From Klebsiella pneumoniae (GTDB lineage Bacteria > Pseudomonadota > Gammaproteobacteria > Enterobacterales > Enterobacteriaceae), in assembly GCF_000742135.1 (NCBI RefSeq), contig NZ_KN046818.1:744841-808840 (forward strand): DNA of 64,000 nucleotides. Reading direction: 5' to 3'. Both the position numbers and the translations under genes were made by a program. This document shows positions 32,823 through 42,700 of this stretch, piece after piece (the first letter of the stretch is position 1; the number at the start of each line of letters is the position of its first letter). The notes beneath the pieces were generated by a model that was not told the origin of the DNA, did not search any database, and worked only from the letters and a program-made list of their open reading frames with translations.

Positions 32823-34067
32823 ATGTCACAGGCTAACCTCAGCGAAACGCTGTTTAAACCTCGCTTCAAACATCCCGAAACTTCTACGCTGGTGCGTCGG
32901 TTTTCTGCCGGAAAACCCCAGGCGATGCAGTCGGCGCTGAGCGGCAATCACGTCGATCACTGGTACCGTCTGATCAACCGTTTGATGTGGATCTGGCGCG
33001 GCGTAACTCCGCAGGAGATCCTCGATGTGCAAGCGCGCATTGTGATGAGCGAGGCCGAACGAACCGATCCTGAGCTGTTCGATACCGTCATCGGCTATCG
33101 CGGCGGCAACTGGATCTTCGAGTGGGCGAAAGAAGCCATGCAGTGGCAGCAAAAGGCCGGGCAGGAAGCCGATCCTTTGCTGAGCGGCCGCCACTGGCTG
33201 CATGCCTCGAACCTGTATAGCATTGCCGCTTATCCGCATATTAAAGGCGATGAGCTGGCGGAACAGGCGCAGGCTTTAGCCAACCGGGCGTATGAAGAAG
33301 CCGCCCAGCGGCTGCCGGGCTCGCTGCGCGAGCTGGAGTTCACCATCCCTGGCGGCTCGCCGATAACCGGCTTTTTGCATATGCCGAAAGGCGAGGGGCC
33401 GTTTCCGACGGTGCTGATGTGCGGGGGGCTGGACTCGCTGCAGACCGATTATTACAACCTGTATGAGAACTACTTCTCACCGCTCGGCATTGCCATGCTG
33501 ACCATTGATATGCCCTCCATCGGCTTCTCGTCAAAATGGACGCTAAATCAGGACACCAGCCTGCTGCATCAGCACGCGCTGCGCCATCTGGAAAATGTAC
33601 CGTGGGTCGATCATACCCGGGTCGCCGCTTTCGGCTTCCGCTTTGGCGCCAATATCGCGGTGCGTCTGGGCTATCTGGAGCCGCAGCGGCTGAAGGCTGT
33701 AGCCTGTCTGGGCCCGGTCGTTCATGGTCTGCTGGTGGATCCCCTGCATCAGGGGCGCGTGCCGGAGATGTATCTTGACGTGCTGGCTTCGCGGCTGGGC
33801 ATGCATGACGCCTCCGATGAAGCGCTACGCGTGGAGCTCAACCGCTATTCGTTAAAAACCCAGGGACTGCTGGGGCGCCGTTGCCCGACGCCGATGCTCT
33901 CCGGCTTCTGGAAGGACGATCCGTTCAGCCCCGAAGAGGAGTCGCGGTTAATCACCTCGTCATCTGCCGATGGCAAACTGCTGGAGATCCCGTTTAACCC
34001 GGTGTATCGCAATTTTGATCACGCATTACGACAGATCGCCCGCTGGATCAATCATAGATTTGGTTAA
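32823..34067 (+). CDS. frsA: esterase FrsA (fermentation-respiration switch protein)
   Basis: 414 residues, the same as E. coli FrsA. N-terminal helical region (about 1-170) and C-terminal alpha/beta-hydrolase fold. The nucleophile-elbow region aligns with [18 protein letters not shown], where the usual G-x-S-x-G serine is not evident (GFRFG). The family binds enzyme IIA-Glc and has been debated as an esterase or cofactor-independent decarboxylase. Start by homology ([15 protein letters not shown]). Lies between gpt and crl as in E. coli. Confidence 0.93.
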   Translation: MSQANLSETLFKPRFKHPETSTLVRRFSAGKPQAMQSALSGNHVDHWYRLINRLMWIWRGVTPQEILDVQARIVMSEAERTDPELFDTVIGYRGGNWIFEWAKEAMQWQQKAGQEADPLLSGRHWLHASNLYSIAAYPHIKGDELAEQAQALANRAYEEAAQRLPGSLRELEFTIPGGSPITGFLHMPKGEGPFPTVLMCGGLDSLQTDYYNLYENYFSPLGIAMLTIDMPSIGFSSKWTLNQDTSLLHQHALRHLENVPWVDHTRVAAFGFRFGANIAVRLGYLEPQRLKAVACLGPVVHGLLVDPLHQGRVPEMYLDVLASRLGMHDASDEALRVELNRYSLKTQGLLGRRCPTPMLSGFWKDDPFSPEEESRLITSSSADGKLLEIPFNPVYRNFDHALRQIARWINHRFG

Positions 34068-34124
34068 TTTATTGCTAAATTCTATTGGTTTGGTAAAACA
34101 GTTGCATCACTAAAGGAGATCGCA

Positions 34125-34523
34125 ATGACGTTACCGAGTGGACACCTGAAAAGTAAGTTGATCAAGAAATTCACGGCGCTGGGGCCTTACATTCGCGAAG
34201 AGCAGTGCCATGACAACCGTTTCTTTTTCGATTGCCTGGCAGTTTGCGTCAATGTTAAGCCCGCACCGGAGAAGCGTGAATTCTGGGGCTGGTGGATGGA
34301 AATGGAAGCACAAGAGTCACGTTTCACCTACAGCTACCAGTTTGGCCTGTTCAATAAAGAAGGTTCATGGCAGGCGGTCGACATTGACGACCCGGAAGTG
34401 AGCGACAGGCTGGAAAAAACGCTGCGCGAGTTTCACGAGCGCGCAGCAGCGCTGCTGACCACCTTTAATCTGAAGCTGGAACCGGCCGACGATTTCAGCG
34501 AGCCGGTTCGCCTGCGAGCCTGA
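34125..34523 (+). CDS. crl: sigma-S assembly factor Crl
   Basis: 132 residues, very similar to E. coli Crl (133). It binds RpoS and promotes its assembly with core RNA polymerase, favouring stationary-phase genes. Conserved core: [31 protein letters not shown] and [24 protein letters not shown]. Ribosome site AAAGGAGATCGC. In E. coli the next genes are phoE and proBA; here a long accessory block follows. Confidence 0.97.
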   Translation: MTLPSGHLKSKLIKKFTALGPYIREEQCHDNRFFFDCLAVCVNVKPAPEKREFWGWWMEMEAQESRFTYSYQFGLFNKEGSWQAVDIDDPEVSDRLEKTLREFHERAAALLTTFNLKLEPADDFSEPVRLRA

Positions 34524-34608
34524 TTGATCTACGGATACGATTTCTCCACGCCCGTGCGGCGTGGAGATGCGTGCCGCCGTACCCGTAATTTCCACCCCTC
34601 CATCTGAC

Positions 34609-35301
34609 TCACCCTGCCTGCGGCGACAGCTTGCCAGCCATCGCCTGCTGAATAATCGGGATCGGAGTCAGTAAGTGCTCGCGCATCAGCGCGCTGGCCT
34701 GTTCGGCGTCGCGCGCCAGAATAGCGTCCACCAGGGTCTGATGCTGGACATGCTTATCTTCCAGCATCTCCACCGACAGCACGGTGGTGCGCAGCCAGAT
34801 GAAGCGGTAGCGCGCCGCCAGATCGAACAGCCGTTCGCGCATCTGCAGCAGATACTGCGAACCGCAGCCGGCGACGATGGCGGTGTGAAACGCCTGATGG
34901 CGCTGGTCCCATTCATCGAGTAGGTGCTCACTCGCTTCGCACGATTCCAGCTTGTTGAGCAGATGGGCGCGGGCCAGCAGCTCGGCTTCCCACTCGTCGC
35001 CGCCGCGCTCAATGGCGAGACGCACCAGCATGGCCTCCATGTTGGCGCGCGCGTCGAAGATATCGAGAAGCTCCTGTTCCGACATGGGCGCCACCCGATA
35101 GCCTTTCTGATTGACCACCGTCACCAGCCGCTCGGCCACCAGTTGCGAAAGCGCTTCGCGCAGCGGACCGACCCCCAGGCCATAGCGTGACGTCAGCAGG
35201 CTCATCCGCAGCTTCTCATCGGGGTGGTAAACCCCGCGGATGATGTCGTTTTTTAACCAACGGTACCCGTCAATGGCCGTCGCCTGGGGAATGGCGGTCA
35301 T
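34609..35301 (-). CDS. glaR: GntR-family repressor GlaR (CsiR) of the glutarate/GABA operon
   Basis: 230 residues, FadR/GntR subgroup: N-terminal winged helix (WLKNDIIRGVYHPDEKLRMSLLTSRYGLGVGPLREALSQL) and C-terminal FCD effector domain with metal-binding His/Asp residues (DQRHQAFHTAIVAGC, HQTLVDAI). Its E. coli counterpart represses glaH and is relieved by glutarate. It is the last gene of the glaH-lhgO-gabDTP-glaR array, 45 nt after gabP. An 8-bp hairpin (TTCCCGGC/GCCGGGAA, 35322-35341) lies in that gap and may lower read-through. Confidence 0.93.
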   Translation of the reverse strand: MTAIPQATAIDGYRWLKNDIIRGVYHPDEKLRMSLLTSRYGLGVGPLREALSQLVAERLVTVVNQKGYRVAPMSEQELLDIFDARANMEAMLVRLAIERGGDEWEAELLARAHLLNKLESCEASEHLLDEWDQRHQAFHTAIVAGCGSQYLLQMRERLFDLAARYRFIWLRTTVLSVEMLEDKHVQHQTLVDAILARDAEQASALMREHLLTPIPIIQQAMAGKLSPQAG

Positions 35302-35346
35302 GTTCTTACTCCTGAATACTCTTCCCGGCGGGCGCCGGGAACAGGG

Positions 35347-36747
35347 TTAACGCGTATTTTGCAGCGGCAGTTTTTGCCACAATACCAGCTTTTTCCAGCG
35401 TGACATAATCGGTACCGTACAAATAATTCCCAGAGCTAACAGGCCGGTAGAGATCACCTCCAGCTGCTGCGCCGGACGAAACAGCATCACCACCAGCACG
35501 AAGGTGATAAAGGCGATCACCAGCCAGGTCAGGTACGGATAGAGCCACATTCTGAGACGGATCTCGCCGCCTTGCGCCTGAAGGATTTTGCGCATCCGCA
35601 GTTGTGAAACGGCGATCACCAGATAGACCAGCAGGGCGATGGCGCCAGAGCTGTCGATGAGAAATTTAAACACCTTGGCGGGGGCATAGTAGTTCACCAC
35701 TACGGTGAGGAACGCCGCGCCGGTAGAGAGCAGCACCGCCACGTATGGCGTTTTGCTGCGGTTGGTCCGGCCCATAATGGCCGGCGCATCGCCACGACGG
35801 CTCAGGGAGTAGAGCATCCGCGAGGCGGTATACAGCGCCGAGTTCAGACAGCTGGTGACCGACAGGAGGATCACGCCGTCCATAATCAGCTTGGCATAGG
35901 GAATATGCAGCAGCTCGAGCACCGAGCGGTAGGAGCCGATGCTCTTCAGCCCCGGCATATTCCATGGGATGAGGGCGACGACGATAAAGATCGAGCACAG
36001 ATAAAAAATAGAGATACGCCAGATCACCGAGTTGGTGGCGCGCACGATATGTTTATCCGGGGTATCCGATTCGGCGGCGGCAATGGTGACGATCTCCGCG
36101 CCCATAAACGAGAACATGGTGATCAGCATCGCGCTCAGCACCGCGCCGAAGCCGTTAGGCATAAAGCCGCCGTGATCCCACAGCCGCGAAATGCCGCTCA
36201 CTTCGGCATAGGGATAAAAGCCGGTAATGGCGACCGCGCCCAGTACGATAAACGCCAGAATAGCGATCACTTTGCACAGCGCCAGCCAGAACTCGAATTC
36301 GCCGTAGTTCTTGACGCTCAGCAGGTTACTGCCGGTGAGGGCGAGAGTGATGACCAGGGAGAACAACCACACCGGGACGCCCGGCACCCACGAATGCAGA
36401 ATAATCGCCGCGATATTGGCTTCCAGCGGAATAACCAGGACCCAGAACCACCAGTACAGCCAGCCGATGGTATACCCCGCCCAGCGGCCGATGGCTTTAT
36501 CGGCGTAGGTGGAAAAGGAGCCGGTATCCGGCGTGGCGACCGCCATTTCGGCCAGCATACGCATAATCATCACCACCAGCAGCCCGGCAAACAGATAGGC
36601 CAGCAGCACCGCCGGGCCTGCCTCGGCAATGGCGACGCTGGATCCGACAAATAAACTCGCGCCGATCACCCCGGCGATAGATAACATCGTGACGTGGCGC
36701 GACTTCAGCCCCGCCCCTAAATCCTGTGATTGCGACAGTTGCCCCAT
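35347..36747 (-). CDS. gabP: GABA permease
   Basis: 466 residues with twelve membrane helices, amino acid-polyamine-organocation family. It imports 4-aminobutyrate with protons at the inner membrane. Helix-1 signature HVTMLSIAGVIGASLFVGSS; the consensus amphipathic region around SRRGDAPAIMGRTNRSKTP matches E. coli GabP closely. Of two adjacent ATGs I use the second (36747), better spaced after GAGGG and giving the E. coli length. 135 nt after gabT. Confidence 0.95.
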   Translation of the reverse strand: MGQLSQSQDLGAGLKSRHVTMLSIAGVIGASLFVGSSVAIAEAGPAVLLAYLFAGLLVVMIMRMLAEMAVATPDTGSFSTYADKAIGRWAGYTIGWLYWWFWVLVIPLEANIAAIILHSWVPGVPVWLFSLVITLALTGSNLLSVKNYGEFEFWLALCKVIAILAFIVLGAVAITGFYPYAEVSGISRLWDHGGFMPNGFGAVLSAMLITMFSFMGAEIVTIAAAESDTPDKHIVRATNSVIWRISIFYLCSIFIVVALIPWNMPGLKSIGSYRSVLELLHIPYAKLIMDGVILLSVTSCLNSALYTASRMLYSLSRRGDAPAIMGRTNRSKTPYVAVLLSTGAAFLTVVVNYYAPAKVFKFLIDSSGAIALLVYLVIAVSQLRMRKILQAQGGEIRLRMWLYPYLTWLVIAFITFVLVVMLFRPAQQLEVISTGLLALGIICTVPIMSRWKKLVLWQKLPLQNTR

Positions 36748-36882
36748 CATTTACCCTCTCGAAGTGTGTCACCTGGGAGAGCGCCCCGACGTTCCCGCGC
36801 CGGGGCACGCGTATTATTGTTGTTTTGCAGGTCTCGTCTTCATTCCCTTACGAACGTACTTCGCTTCCGCATGTGTTCTGTT

Positions 36883-38166
36883 CTATGCCTGTTTCGCCTC
36901 GCTAAAGCAGTCGGCGATGATCTTGAGCCCCTGCTCGATCTGCGCCTCTTCGATGGTCAGCGGCACCAGGATGCGCAGCACGTTGTAGTACGGCCCGCAG
37001 GAGAGCAGGATCAGGCCTTTGTCGCGGGCGCGGGCGACGATATCCGCCGTCAGCCTGGCGTTCGGCCTGCTGCGGTCGCCCTCTTCAAACAGCTCAATGG
37101 CGATCATCGCCCCCAGACCGCGCACGTCGCCGATCTCCGGATGATCTTCAGCGATCGCCAGCAGGCCCTGGCGCAGGGTGTCGCCGAGCTGGTTGGCTTT
37201 TTCCAGCAGATTCTCCTGCTCGAAAATCTGTAATACCGCCAGGGCGGCGGCGCAGGCGATGGGGTTGCCGGCGTAGGTGCCGCCCAGTCCGCCGGGGGCG
37301 ATGGCGTCCATCACCTCCGCGCGGCCGGTGACGCCCGCCAGCGGGAAACCGCCGGCGATGGATTTGGCGAAGGTGGTGATATCCGCCGCGACGCCCATCT
37401 GCTCCATGGCGAACAGGGTACCGGTGCGGCCCGCGCCGCTCTGGACCTCATCGGCGATGAGCATAATGCCGTGCTCGTCGCACAGGGCGCGCAGGCGCTG
37501 CATAAAGGCCGGGGAGGCGGCATAGAACCCGCCTTCACCCTGCACCGGCTCAATAATGATGGCGGCGATATCTTCCGGCGCGGCATCGTTTTTGAAGATG
37601 CGATGGATGCTGGCGATCGCCTCGTCATCACTGACGCCGTGCAGCGCGCACGGGTAGAGGGCGCGATAGACATGGCCCGGCATTAAGCCCATACCGGCGG
37701 AGTAAGGATTCACTTTGCCGGTCAGCGACAGGGTGTAATGGGTGCGGCCGTGATAGGCGCCGGTGAAGGCGATAGCGCCGCTGCGCCCGGTTGCCGCGCG
37801 GGCGATCTTCACCGCGTTCTCCACCGCTTCCGACCCGGTGGTGACCAGCAGGGTTTTCTTGGCGAAATCACCGGGCACCTTTTGATTCATCTTTTCGCAC
37901 AGCGCCAGATAAGGCTCATAGGCCAGCACCTGGAAGCAGGTATGCGACAGCTTTTTCAGCTGGTCTTCGACGGCGGCGACAACCTGCGGATGCAGGTGGC
38001 CGGTATTGAGCACCGCGATACCGCCGGCAAAATCGAGATATTCCCGGCCTTCCACGTCCCACACCCGGCAGTTCTCCGCGCGTTCGGCGAAGATAGGGTG
38101 GATCTGGCCGACGCCGCGCGGGACCGCGTCGCTGCGACGCGCCATCATTGCTTTATTGCTGTTCAT
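36883..38166 (-). CDS. gabT: 4-aminobutyrate aminotransferase
   Basis: 427 residues, class III PLP aminotransferase. Transfers the GABA amino group to 2-oxoglutarate, giving succinate semialdehyde and glutamate. PLP lysine is Lys268 in TTFAKSIAGGFPLAG, numbered as in E. coli; LIADEVQSGAGRTG binds the cofactor ring, and TTGSEAVENAVKIAR the phosphate. Twelve bases after gabD, in the same operon. Confidence 0.96.
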   Translation of the reverse strand: MNSNKAMMARRSDAVPRGVGQIHPIFAERAENCRVWDVEGREYLDFAGGIAVLNTGHLHPQVVAAVEDQLKKLSHTCFQVLAYEPYLALCEKMNQKVPGDFAKKTLLVTTGSEAVENAVKIARAATGRSGAIAFTGAYHGRTHYTLSLTGKVNPYSAGMGLMPGHVYRALYPCALHGVSDDEAIASIHRIFKNDAAPEDIAAIIIEPVQGEGGFYAASPAFMQRLRALCDEHGIMLIADEVQSGAGRTGTLFAMEQMGVAADITTFAKSIAGGFPLAGVTGRAEVMDAIAPGGLGGTYAGNPIACAAALAVLQIFEQENLLEKANQLGDTLRQGLLAIAEDHPEIGDVRGLGAMIAIELFEEGDRSRPNARLTADIVARARDKGLILLSCGPYYNVLRILVPLTIEEAQIEQGLKIIADCFSEAKQA

Positions 38167-38178
38167 CCGTCGCTCCTG

Positions 38179-39627
38179 TTAAAGGCCAATGCACATATAT
38201 TTGATTTCTAAGTAATCTTCGATGCCGTACTTCGACCCTTCGCGGCCGAGGCCGGAGGCCTTAACGCCGCCGAACGGCGCGACTTCGGTGGAGATAATGC
38301 CGGTATTGATGCCGATGATGCCGTACTCCAGCGCTTCGCCGACGCGGAAGACGCGGCTCAGATCGCGGGCGTAGAAATAGGCGGCGAGACCGAACTCGGT
38401 ATCGTTGGCCTGGGCAATGACGTCGGCTTCATCTTTAAAGCGGAACAGCGGCGCCAGCGGGCCGAAGGTCTCCTCTTTCGCCACTTTGGCGCTGTCGGGA
38501 ACGTTGACCAGGATGGTCGGCTGGAAGAAGTTGCCGCCCAGGGCGTGCGGTTTGCCGCCGGTGACCACCTTCGCGCCTTTGGCGATGGCATCGGCAATGT
38601 GTTCTTCAACTTTGGCCACGGCTTTCTCGTCGATCAGCGGGCCGGTGGTGACGCCGTCCTGCAGGCCGTCGCCAATGCGCAGTTTTTCCACCGCCTGCTG
38701 CAGCTTCTCGGCGAAACGGTCATACACCCCGTCCTGGACGTACAGGCGGTTGGCGCAGACGCAGGTCTGCCCGGCGTTGCGGAACTTCGACGCCAGCGCC
38801 CCCTCGACGGCTTTATCGAGGTCGGCATCGTCAAAGACGATAAACGGCGCGTTGCCGCCCAGCTCCAGGGAGACTTTTTTGATGTCTTTCGCGCACTGCT
38901 CCATCAGCTGGCGGCCAATCTCGGTAGAGCCGGTAAAGGAGAGCTTGCGCACCAGCGGGTTGCTGGTCAGTTCGCCGCCGACCGCGCCGGCGGAGCCGGT
39001 GACCACGTTGAATACTCCGGCGGGGATCCCGGCGCGATTCGCCAGTTCGGCCAGCGCCAGCGCGGAAAACGGCGTCTGGCTGGCCGGTTTCAGGACCATG
39101 GTGCAGCCGGCGGCCAGAGCCGGGCCCGCTTTGCGGGTGATCATCGCCGCCGGGAAGATCCACGGCGTGATGGCGGCGGTAACGCCGATGGGCTGCTTAA
39201 TCACCAGCAGGCGCTTGTCGGCCTGGTGGCCCGGAATGGTGTCGCCGTAGATGCGCTTACCTTCTTCGGCGAACCACTCAATAAAGGAGGCGGCGTAGCT
39301 GATTTCGCCTTTGGCTTCCGCCAGCGGTTTTCCCTGCTCGAGGGTCATCAGGCGAGCGAGATCGTCCTGGTTCTCCATCATAAGATCGAACCAGCGGCGC
39401 AGAATGTTCGCCCGCTCTTTGGCGGTCAGGGCGCGCCAGGCGGGTAGGGCGCGATTGGCGGCTTCAATCGCTTCGCGGGTTTCATCGGCGCCCATTTTCG
39501 GCACGCTGCCGAGCTGCTCGCCGTTGGCCGGGTTGGTGACCGCAATCACGTCGCCGTTGGGCGCATCGCGCCACTGGCCATCGATCAGCGACTGCTGGCG
39601 AAACAGTGTCATATCGTTGAGTTGCAT
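38179..39627 (-). CDS. gabD: succinate-semialdehyde dehydrogenase (NADP+) with Ile in place of the catalytic-motif Asn
   Basis: 482 residues of the aldehyde dehydrogenase superfamily. Converts succinate semialdehyde to succinate with NADP+. General base Glu255 (SLELGGNAPF) and nucleophile Cys289 (NAGQTCVCANR) are intact. The near-invariant PWNFP motif reads TPWIFPAAM: residue 157 is Ile (codon ATC) instead of Asn (AAC). In this family that Asn side chain helps stabilise the oxyanion, so activity may be strongly reduced although the gene is otherwise full length. 24 bp after lhgO, 12 bp before gabT. Confidence 0.93.
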   Translation of the reverse strand: MQLNDMTLFRQQSLIDGQWRDAPNGDVIAVTNPANGEQLGSVPKMGADETREAIEAANRALPAWRALTAKERANILRRWFDLMMENQDDLARLMTLEQGKPLAEAKGEISYAASFIEWFAEEGKRIYGDTIPGHQADKRLLVIKQPIGVTAAITPWIFPAAMITRKAGPALAAGCTMVLKPASQTPFSALALAELANRAGIPAGVFNVVTGSAGAVGGELTSNPLVRKLSFTGSTEIGRQLMEQCAKDIKKVSLELGGNAPFIVFDDADLDKAVEGALASKFRNAGQTCVCANRLYVQDGVYDRFAEKLQQAVEKLRIGDGLQDGVTTGPLIDEKAVAKVEEHIADAIAKGAKVVTGGKPHALGGNFFQPTILVNVPDSAKVAKEETFGPLAPLFRFKDEADVIAQANDTEFGLAAYFYARDLSRVFRVGEALEYGIIGINTGIISTEVAPFGGVKASGLGREGSKYGIEDYLEIKYMCIGL

Positions 39628-39651
39628 AATTGCTTCCTGTGTTCAGGGGGG

Positions 39652-40920
39652 TTAACGGGTAAAAGCGGCGTGTAGTGTCTCCACGCTACGTGCCGCACGC
39701 AGCGTGCGTCCGGGATTGCTCTGGCTGGCCAGCAGGCTCTGCACCTTGCTGACGATATGCGCGCCGATCGGGATAGCGGAGGTGGCCGCTGGCGATGGCG
39801 CATTGCAGGTATGTATCGAACGCGCGGTGGTAACGAAGAGAAAATCGTCGATCAGCTTGCCCTGCGGGGACACGGCCTGCGCCCGCACGCCGGCCGGCCA
39901 CGGGCGTAAATCGCTCAGCGTCAGGCTCGGGCAGTATTTTTGCACCAGCCGCAGATAGCCGCTTCTGCACAGCGAATTCTTCATTTCGCCCAGTCCGGAG
40001 CGCAGGTTGTTTTGCAGTACCCGGCGGATGCCGGGCGAGGTGAGGATCTCCAGGGTATCGGCCAGCGAGATATCGCGCTTGCGGTAGCCTTCGCGCTTCA
40101 GAGCCAGCACGGCGTTGGGGCCGACGGTGACGCTGCCGTCGATCATGCGGGTCAGGTGGACGCCGAGGAACGGCATCGCCGGATCGGGGATCGGATAGAT
40201 CAAATGGTTGACGATCTGGTTGTGCTGCGGCGCCAGCTGGAAATACTCGCCGCGGAACGGACAAATGATAAACCCGGGGTCGACGCCGAGCATTTTTACC
40301 AGCCGATCGGCCATCAAGCCCGAACAGGCGATCAGCGTCGAGGCCTCATATTCTCCGCCCTGGCGGGTGCGGATCACCACGCCGCTGGCATGTTCTTTCA
40401 GGGCGCTGACTTCGGCGTTGTAGACAATCGTTCCGCCTTTCGCTTCGAAGTTCTTCGCCATTGCCGCCGCCACTTCGCGGTAGCTAACGATGCCGCTGGA
40501 AGGGACGAAGATCCCGCCGAGCCCGGTAATGTTCGGTTCGCGCTCGCGTAGCTCCCCGGCGCTTAGCCACTCGCGCTGCAGGCCGTTGGCGGCGGTGCGA
40601 TCCCACAGGGCGCGCATCCGCTCCATCTCCAGCGGTGAGGTGGCGACCAGCATTTTGCCGCAGACGTCATAGCGGATGCCGTTCTGCTCGCAAAAGGCCT
40701 TGGTGGCGCGGTTGCCGGCGAGGCAAAACTGCGCCTTGAGGCTGCCGGGCGTGTAATACACCCCGGCGTGGATCACGCCGCTGTTGTGGCCGGTCTGATG
40801 GCAGGCCGGGCCGGCCTCTTTTTCCAGCAGCGCAATGCGGGCGTCCGGGTAAATCTCAATTAACTGCATGGCGGTCGACATGCCGATGATGCCGCCGCCG
40901 ATAATCACGAAATCATACAT
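39652..40920 (-). CDS. lhgO: L-2-hydroxyglutarate dehydrogenase
   Basis: 422 residues, equal to E. coli LhgO. FAD-dependent, membrane-associated enzyme oxidising L-2-hydroxyglutarate to 2-oxoglutarate and feeding quinone. N-terminal FAD motif VIIGGGIIGMSTAMQL; TGHNSGVIHAGVYY is the DAO-family active-site segment. It removes the product of GlaH. Second gene of the operon, 27 nt after glaH. Confidence 0.95.
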   Translation of the reverse strand: MYDFVIIGGGIIGMSTAMQLIEIYPDARIALLEKEAGPACHQTGHNSGVIHAGVYYTPGSLKAQFCLAGNRATKAFCEQNGIRYDVCGKMLVATSPLEMERMRALWDRTAANGLQREWLSAGELREREPNITGLGGIFVPSSGIVSYREVAAAMAKNFEAKGGTIVYNAEVSALKEHASGVVIRTRQGGEYEASTLIACSGLMADRLVKMLGVDPGFIICPFRGEYFQLAPQHNQIVNHLIYPIPDPAMPFLGVHLTRMIDGSVTVGPNAVLALKREGYRKRDISLADTLEILTSPGIRRVLQNNLRSGLGEMKNSLCRSGYLRLVQKYCPSLTLSDLRPWPAGVRAQAVSPQGKLIDDFLFVTTARSIHTCNAPSPAATSAIPIGAHIVSKVQSLLASQSNPGRTLRAARSVETLHAAFTR

Positions 40921-40947
40921 CCGCTCAATTCCTTCGCCTGAAAACCC

Positions 40948-41925
40948 TTATTGATGAGTCTGGTAATGATTTGTGGAATACGCAAAGTAGCCGCGCTGGC
41001 GCATCAGCTCGCGGCGCAGGTCCGGGTGCGGCGTAAAGCGGTCGCGGCCGTGCAGCCAGAACAGGTTGTTAATGAGCAGAAATTTGCCCACCGGCACCGG
41101 TATGGAAAGGATGTTTTTGCTGGTCTCCAGCGCGTCGGAGAGGCGGCTCAGCCAGGTGCCTTCTTCGAAATCTTTCGGCTGGACGAACTGGTCGATATAG
41201 CGCATTACCGGGCGGCCCAGCGAATCGACGTCGAACACTGGGTGGAAAACATCCTTGCTGACGTTTTTGCTCGGCGGCGCGGCCCAGCGCATCGGGCGGC
41301 GGGCGAGCGGGTCGCGGAAGAATTCGTCGAGATGCTCCCAGTCGTCGAGATGCAGCAGCAGGGAATTGCCGCCCTGCATGTTCTGCTCGTCGATCTTCAT
41401 CATTAATACGTAGTCGGTTTGCTCTTCGACGTAGGTGCCGTCGTTGTGCAGCTCCATCACCCGGTGCGGCTGGCGCAGGTAGCTGTCTGAGTTATCGACA
41501 TTTTTCACCACGAAGCGGGCGTAATACTGACCGCTCATGGCGTCGAAGTTGGAACGACCAATCAGGTGGGCGACGGCGGTGGCCAGCTTGACCATCTCCT
41601 CGGCCTGGCTGACGTGATCGATCCCTTCGCCGTTGATAAGCAGCGCGCCTTCCGCGCGATCGAGCAATGTTTTGATCAGCAACGGCTGCAGCTGATTGCC
41701 ACACAGATCGTCGAGGATTTTGCCGACCTGGAAGCGTAAGAAAGATTTGTACTCCAGCGCCTGCACCGGCCACTGCGCGACCTGCTGCAGGAACTGCGTG
41801 GTCGTTTCGGCGGAAAAGGTGAGCTCCAGCAGGCGCGGCGACTGGGCGGAAGGGGTGAAAGAAAAGCCAGGGTATTGCTGGGCTACCGGCGCGGGTGTCG
41901 GTTTTACTGCGGTCAGGGCGTTCAT
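40948..41925 (-). CDS. glaH: glutarate 2-hydroxylase GlaH (CsiD)
   Basis: 325 residues, as in E. coli. Fe(II)/2-oxoglutarate-dependent dioxygenase converting glutarate to L-2-hydroxyglutarate. Iron ligands are His160 and Asp162 ([12 protein letters not shown]) and His292 (FWLHGRDRF); Arg311 (LMRQRGYF) binds 2-oxoglutarate. Start MNALTAVKP by homology; thirteen further codons upstream are open. First gene of the operon. In E. coli its promoter needs RpoS and CRP-cAMP and is repressed by GlaR; crl next to this cluster promotes RpoS function. Confidence 0.96.
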   Translation of the reverse strand: MNALTAVKPTPAPVAQQYPGFSFTPSAQSPRLLELTFSAETTTQFLQQVAQWPVQALEYKSFLRFQVGKILDDLCGNQLQPLLIKTLLDRAEGALLINGEGIDHVSQAEEMVKLATAVAHLIGRSNFDAMSGQYYARFVVKNVDNSDSYLRQPHRVMELHNDGTYVEEQTDYVLMMKIDEQNMQGGNSLLLHLDDWEHLDEFFRDPLARRPMRWAAPPSKNVSKDVFHPVFDVDSLGRPVMRYIDQFVQPKDFEEGTWLSRLSDALETSKNILSIPVPVGKFLLINNLFWLHGRDRFTPHPDLRRELMRQRGYFAYSTNHYQTHQ

Positions 41926-42035
41926 CAGGATCGTTCCTCGCTGTAAGGTCAGGGTGATGTTCATTTCGTAGCCATAAATTAAAAATATCTACATTTTTAT
42001 AAAATGCGTACGAAATGGCTTTTTTGTTTCCATTT

Positions 42036-42051
42036 TGTGATCTGACAACAA
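42036..42051 (-). promoter_or_regulatory. weak CRP-like half site upstream of glaH
   Basis: TGTGATCTGACAACAA has one perfect CRP half (TGTGA) and a poor second half, about 110 nt upstream of the glaH start in the AT-rich promoter region. E. coli glaH is CRP-dependent, which is the main reason to flag it. The region 41926-42230 otherwise shows no gene. Confidence 0.3.
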
Positions 42052-42248
42052 TTATTTAACAATGCGGAAGGGGGATAAGGTGGTGGTGAAAGTGGCGGAA
42101 CAGAGCGGGTGGCGTATAGCGCAAAATGGGGATAAGGCCGAGAGAAATCGTAATACCGGTCACAGTTTTTAATCTGCACAATATCCTTACCAGATGAAGG
42201 TGTTAATATTCAGCCGGTAAATACCTTTCAATGCTCACTGAGGCTTCG

Positions 42249-42275
42249 ATGCTGGAGAATGTCATTATCAGATAA
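42249..42275 (+). CDS. putative leader peptide of topAI (toiL-like), 8 codons
   Basis: ATG followed by LENVIIR and TAA, with TGAGG placed five bases upstream; an in-frame ATG at 42231 would extend it to 14 codons (MLTEASMLENVIIR). The stop overlaps the first arm of a perfect 10-bp hairpin, so ribosome position could control folding. E. coli topAI is known to be regulated by a translated leader ORF, toiL, that senses ribosome-targeting antibiotics; identity of this peptide with ToiL is inferred from position, not checked by alignment. Confidence 0.5.
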   Translation: MLENVIIR

Positions 42276-42347
42276 TCAGTTTCCCGACCTGCCCAGGCCG
42301 GACTGATTATCGCTGCGCTTAAACCTTACGCACACACCTGCGGGTGT
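42271..42347 (+). promoter_or_regulatory. structured 5' leader of topAI
   Basis: Two hairpins: GATAATCAGT (42271-42280) pairs perfectly with ACTGATTATC (42302-42311), and ACACC-TGCG-GGTGT lies at 42334-42347. The first begins inside the leader peptide stop region. The topAI ATG at 42386 has only a weak ribosome site (ACAGG). The layout suits translation-coupled control of Rho access and topAI translation, as described for E. coli. Confidence 0.6.
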
Positions 42348-42373
42348 AGGCATGTTTTCGCACATGATAATGA

Positions 42374-42643
<270 letters not shown>

Positions 42644-42646
42644 AAT

Positions 42647-42667
42647 AGCGACCCGAGCAGGGTCGCT
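42647..42667. other. hairpin at the topAI-yjhP junction
   Basis: AGCGACCC-GAGCA-GGGTCGCT, an 8-bp stem three bases after the topAI stop, where E. coli has yjhQ. No T run follows, so it is not a clear terminator. It may be the scar of the lost gene or an mRNA processing/stability element. Confidence 0.5.
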
Positions 42668-42700
42668 GCCCGGGCGTATGGCTCTCAAGGAGAAAACCTC

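Noticed and set aside
32823-34067. Assigning FrsA as a classical serine esterase
   Set aside because: The region that should hold G-x-S-x-G reads GFRFG, so the standard nucleophile is not visible; the gene is named by homology only.
38405-39447. Two long overlapping open frames antisense to gabD
   Set aside because: They overlap each other and gabD; low-complexity GC-rich shadows.
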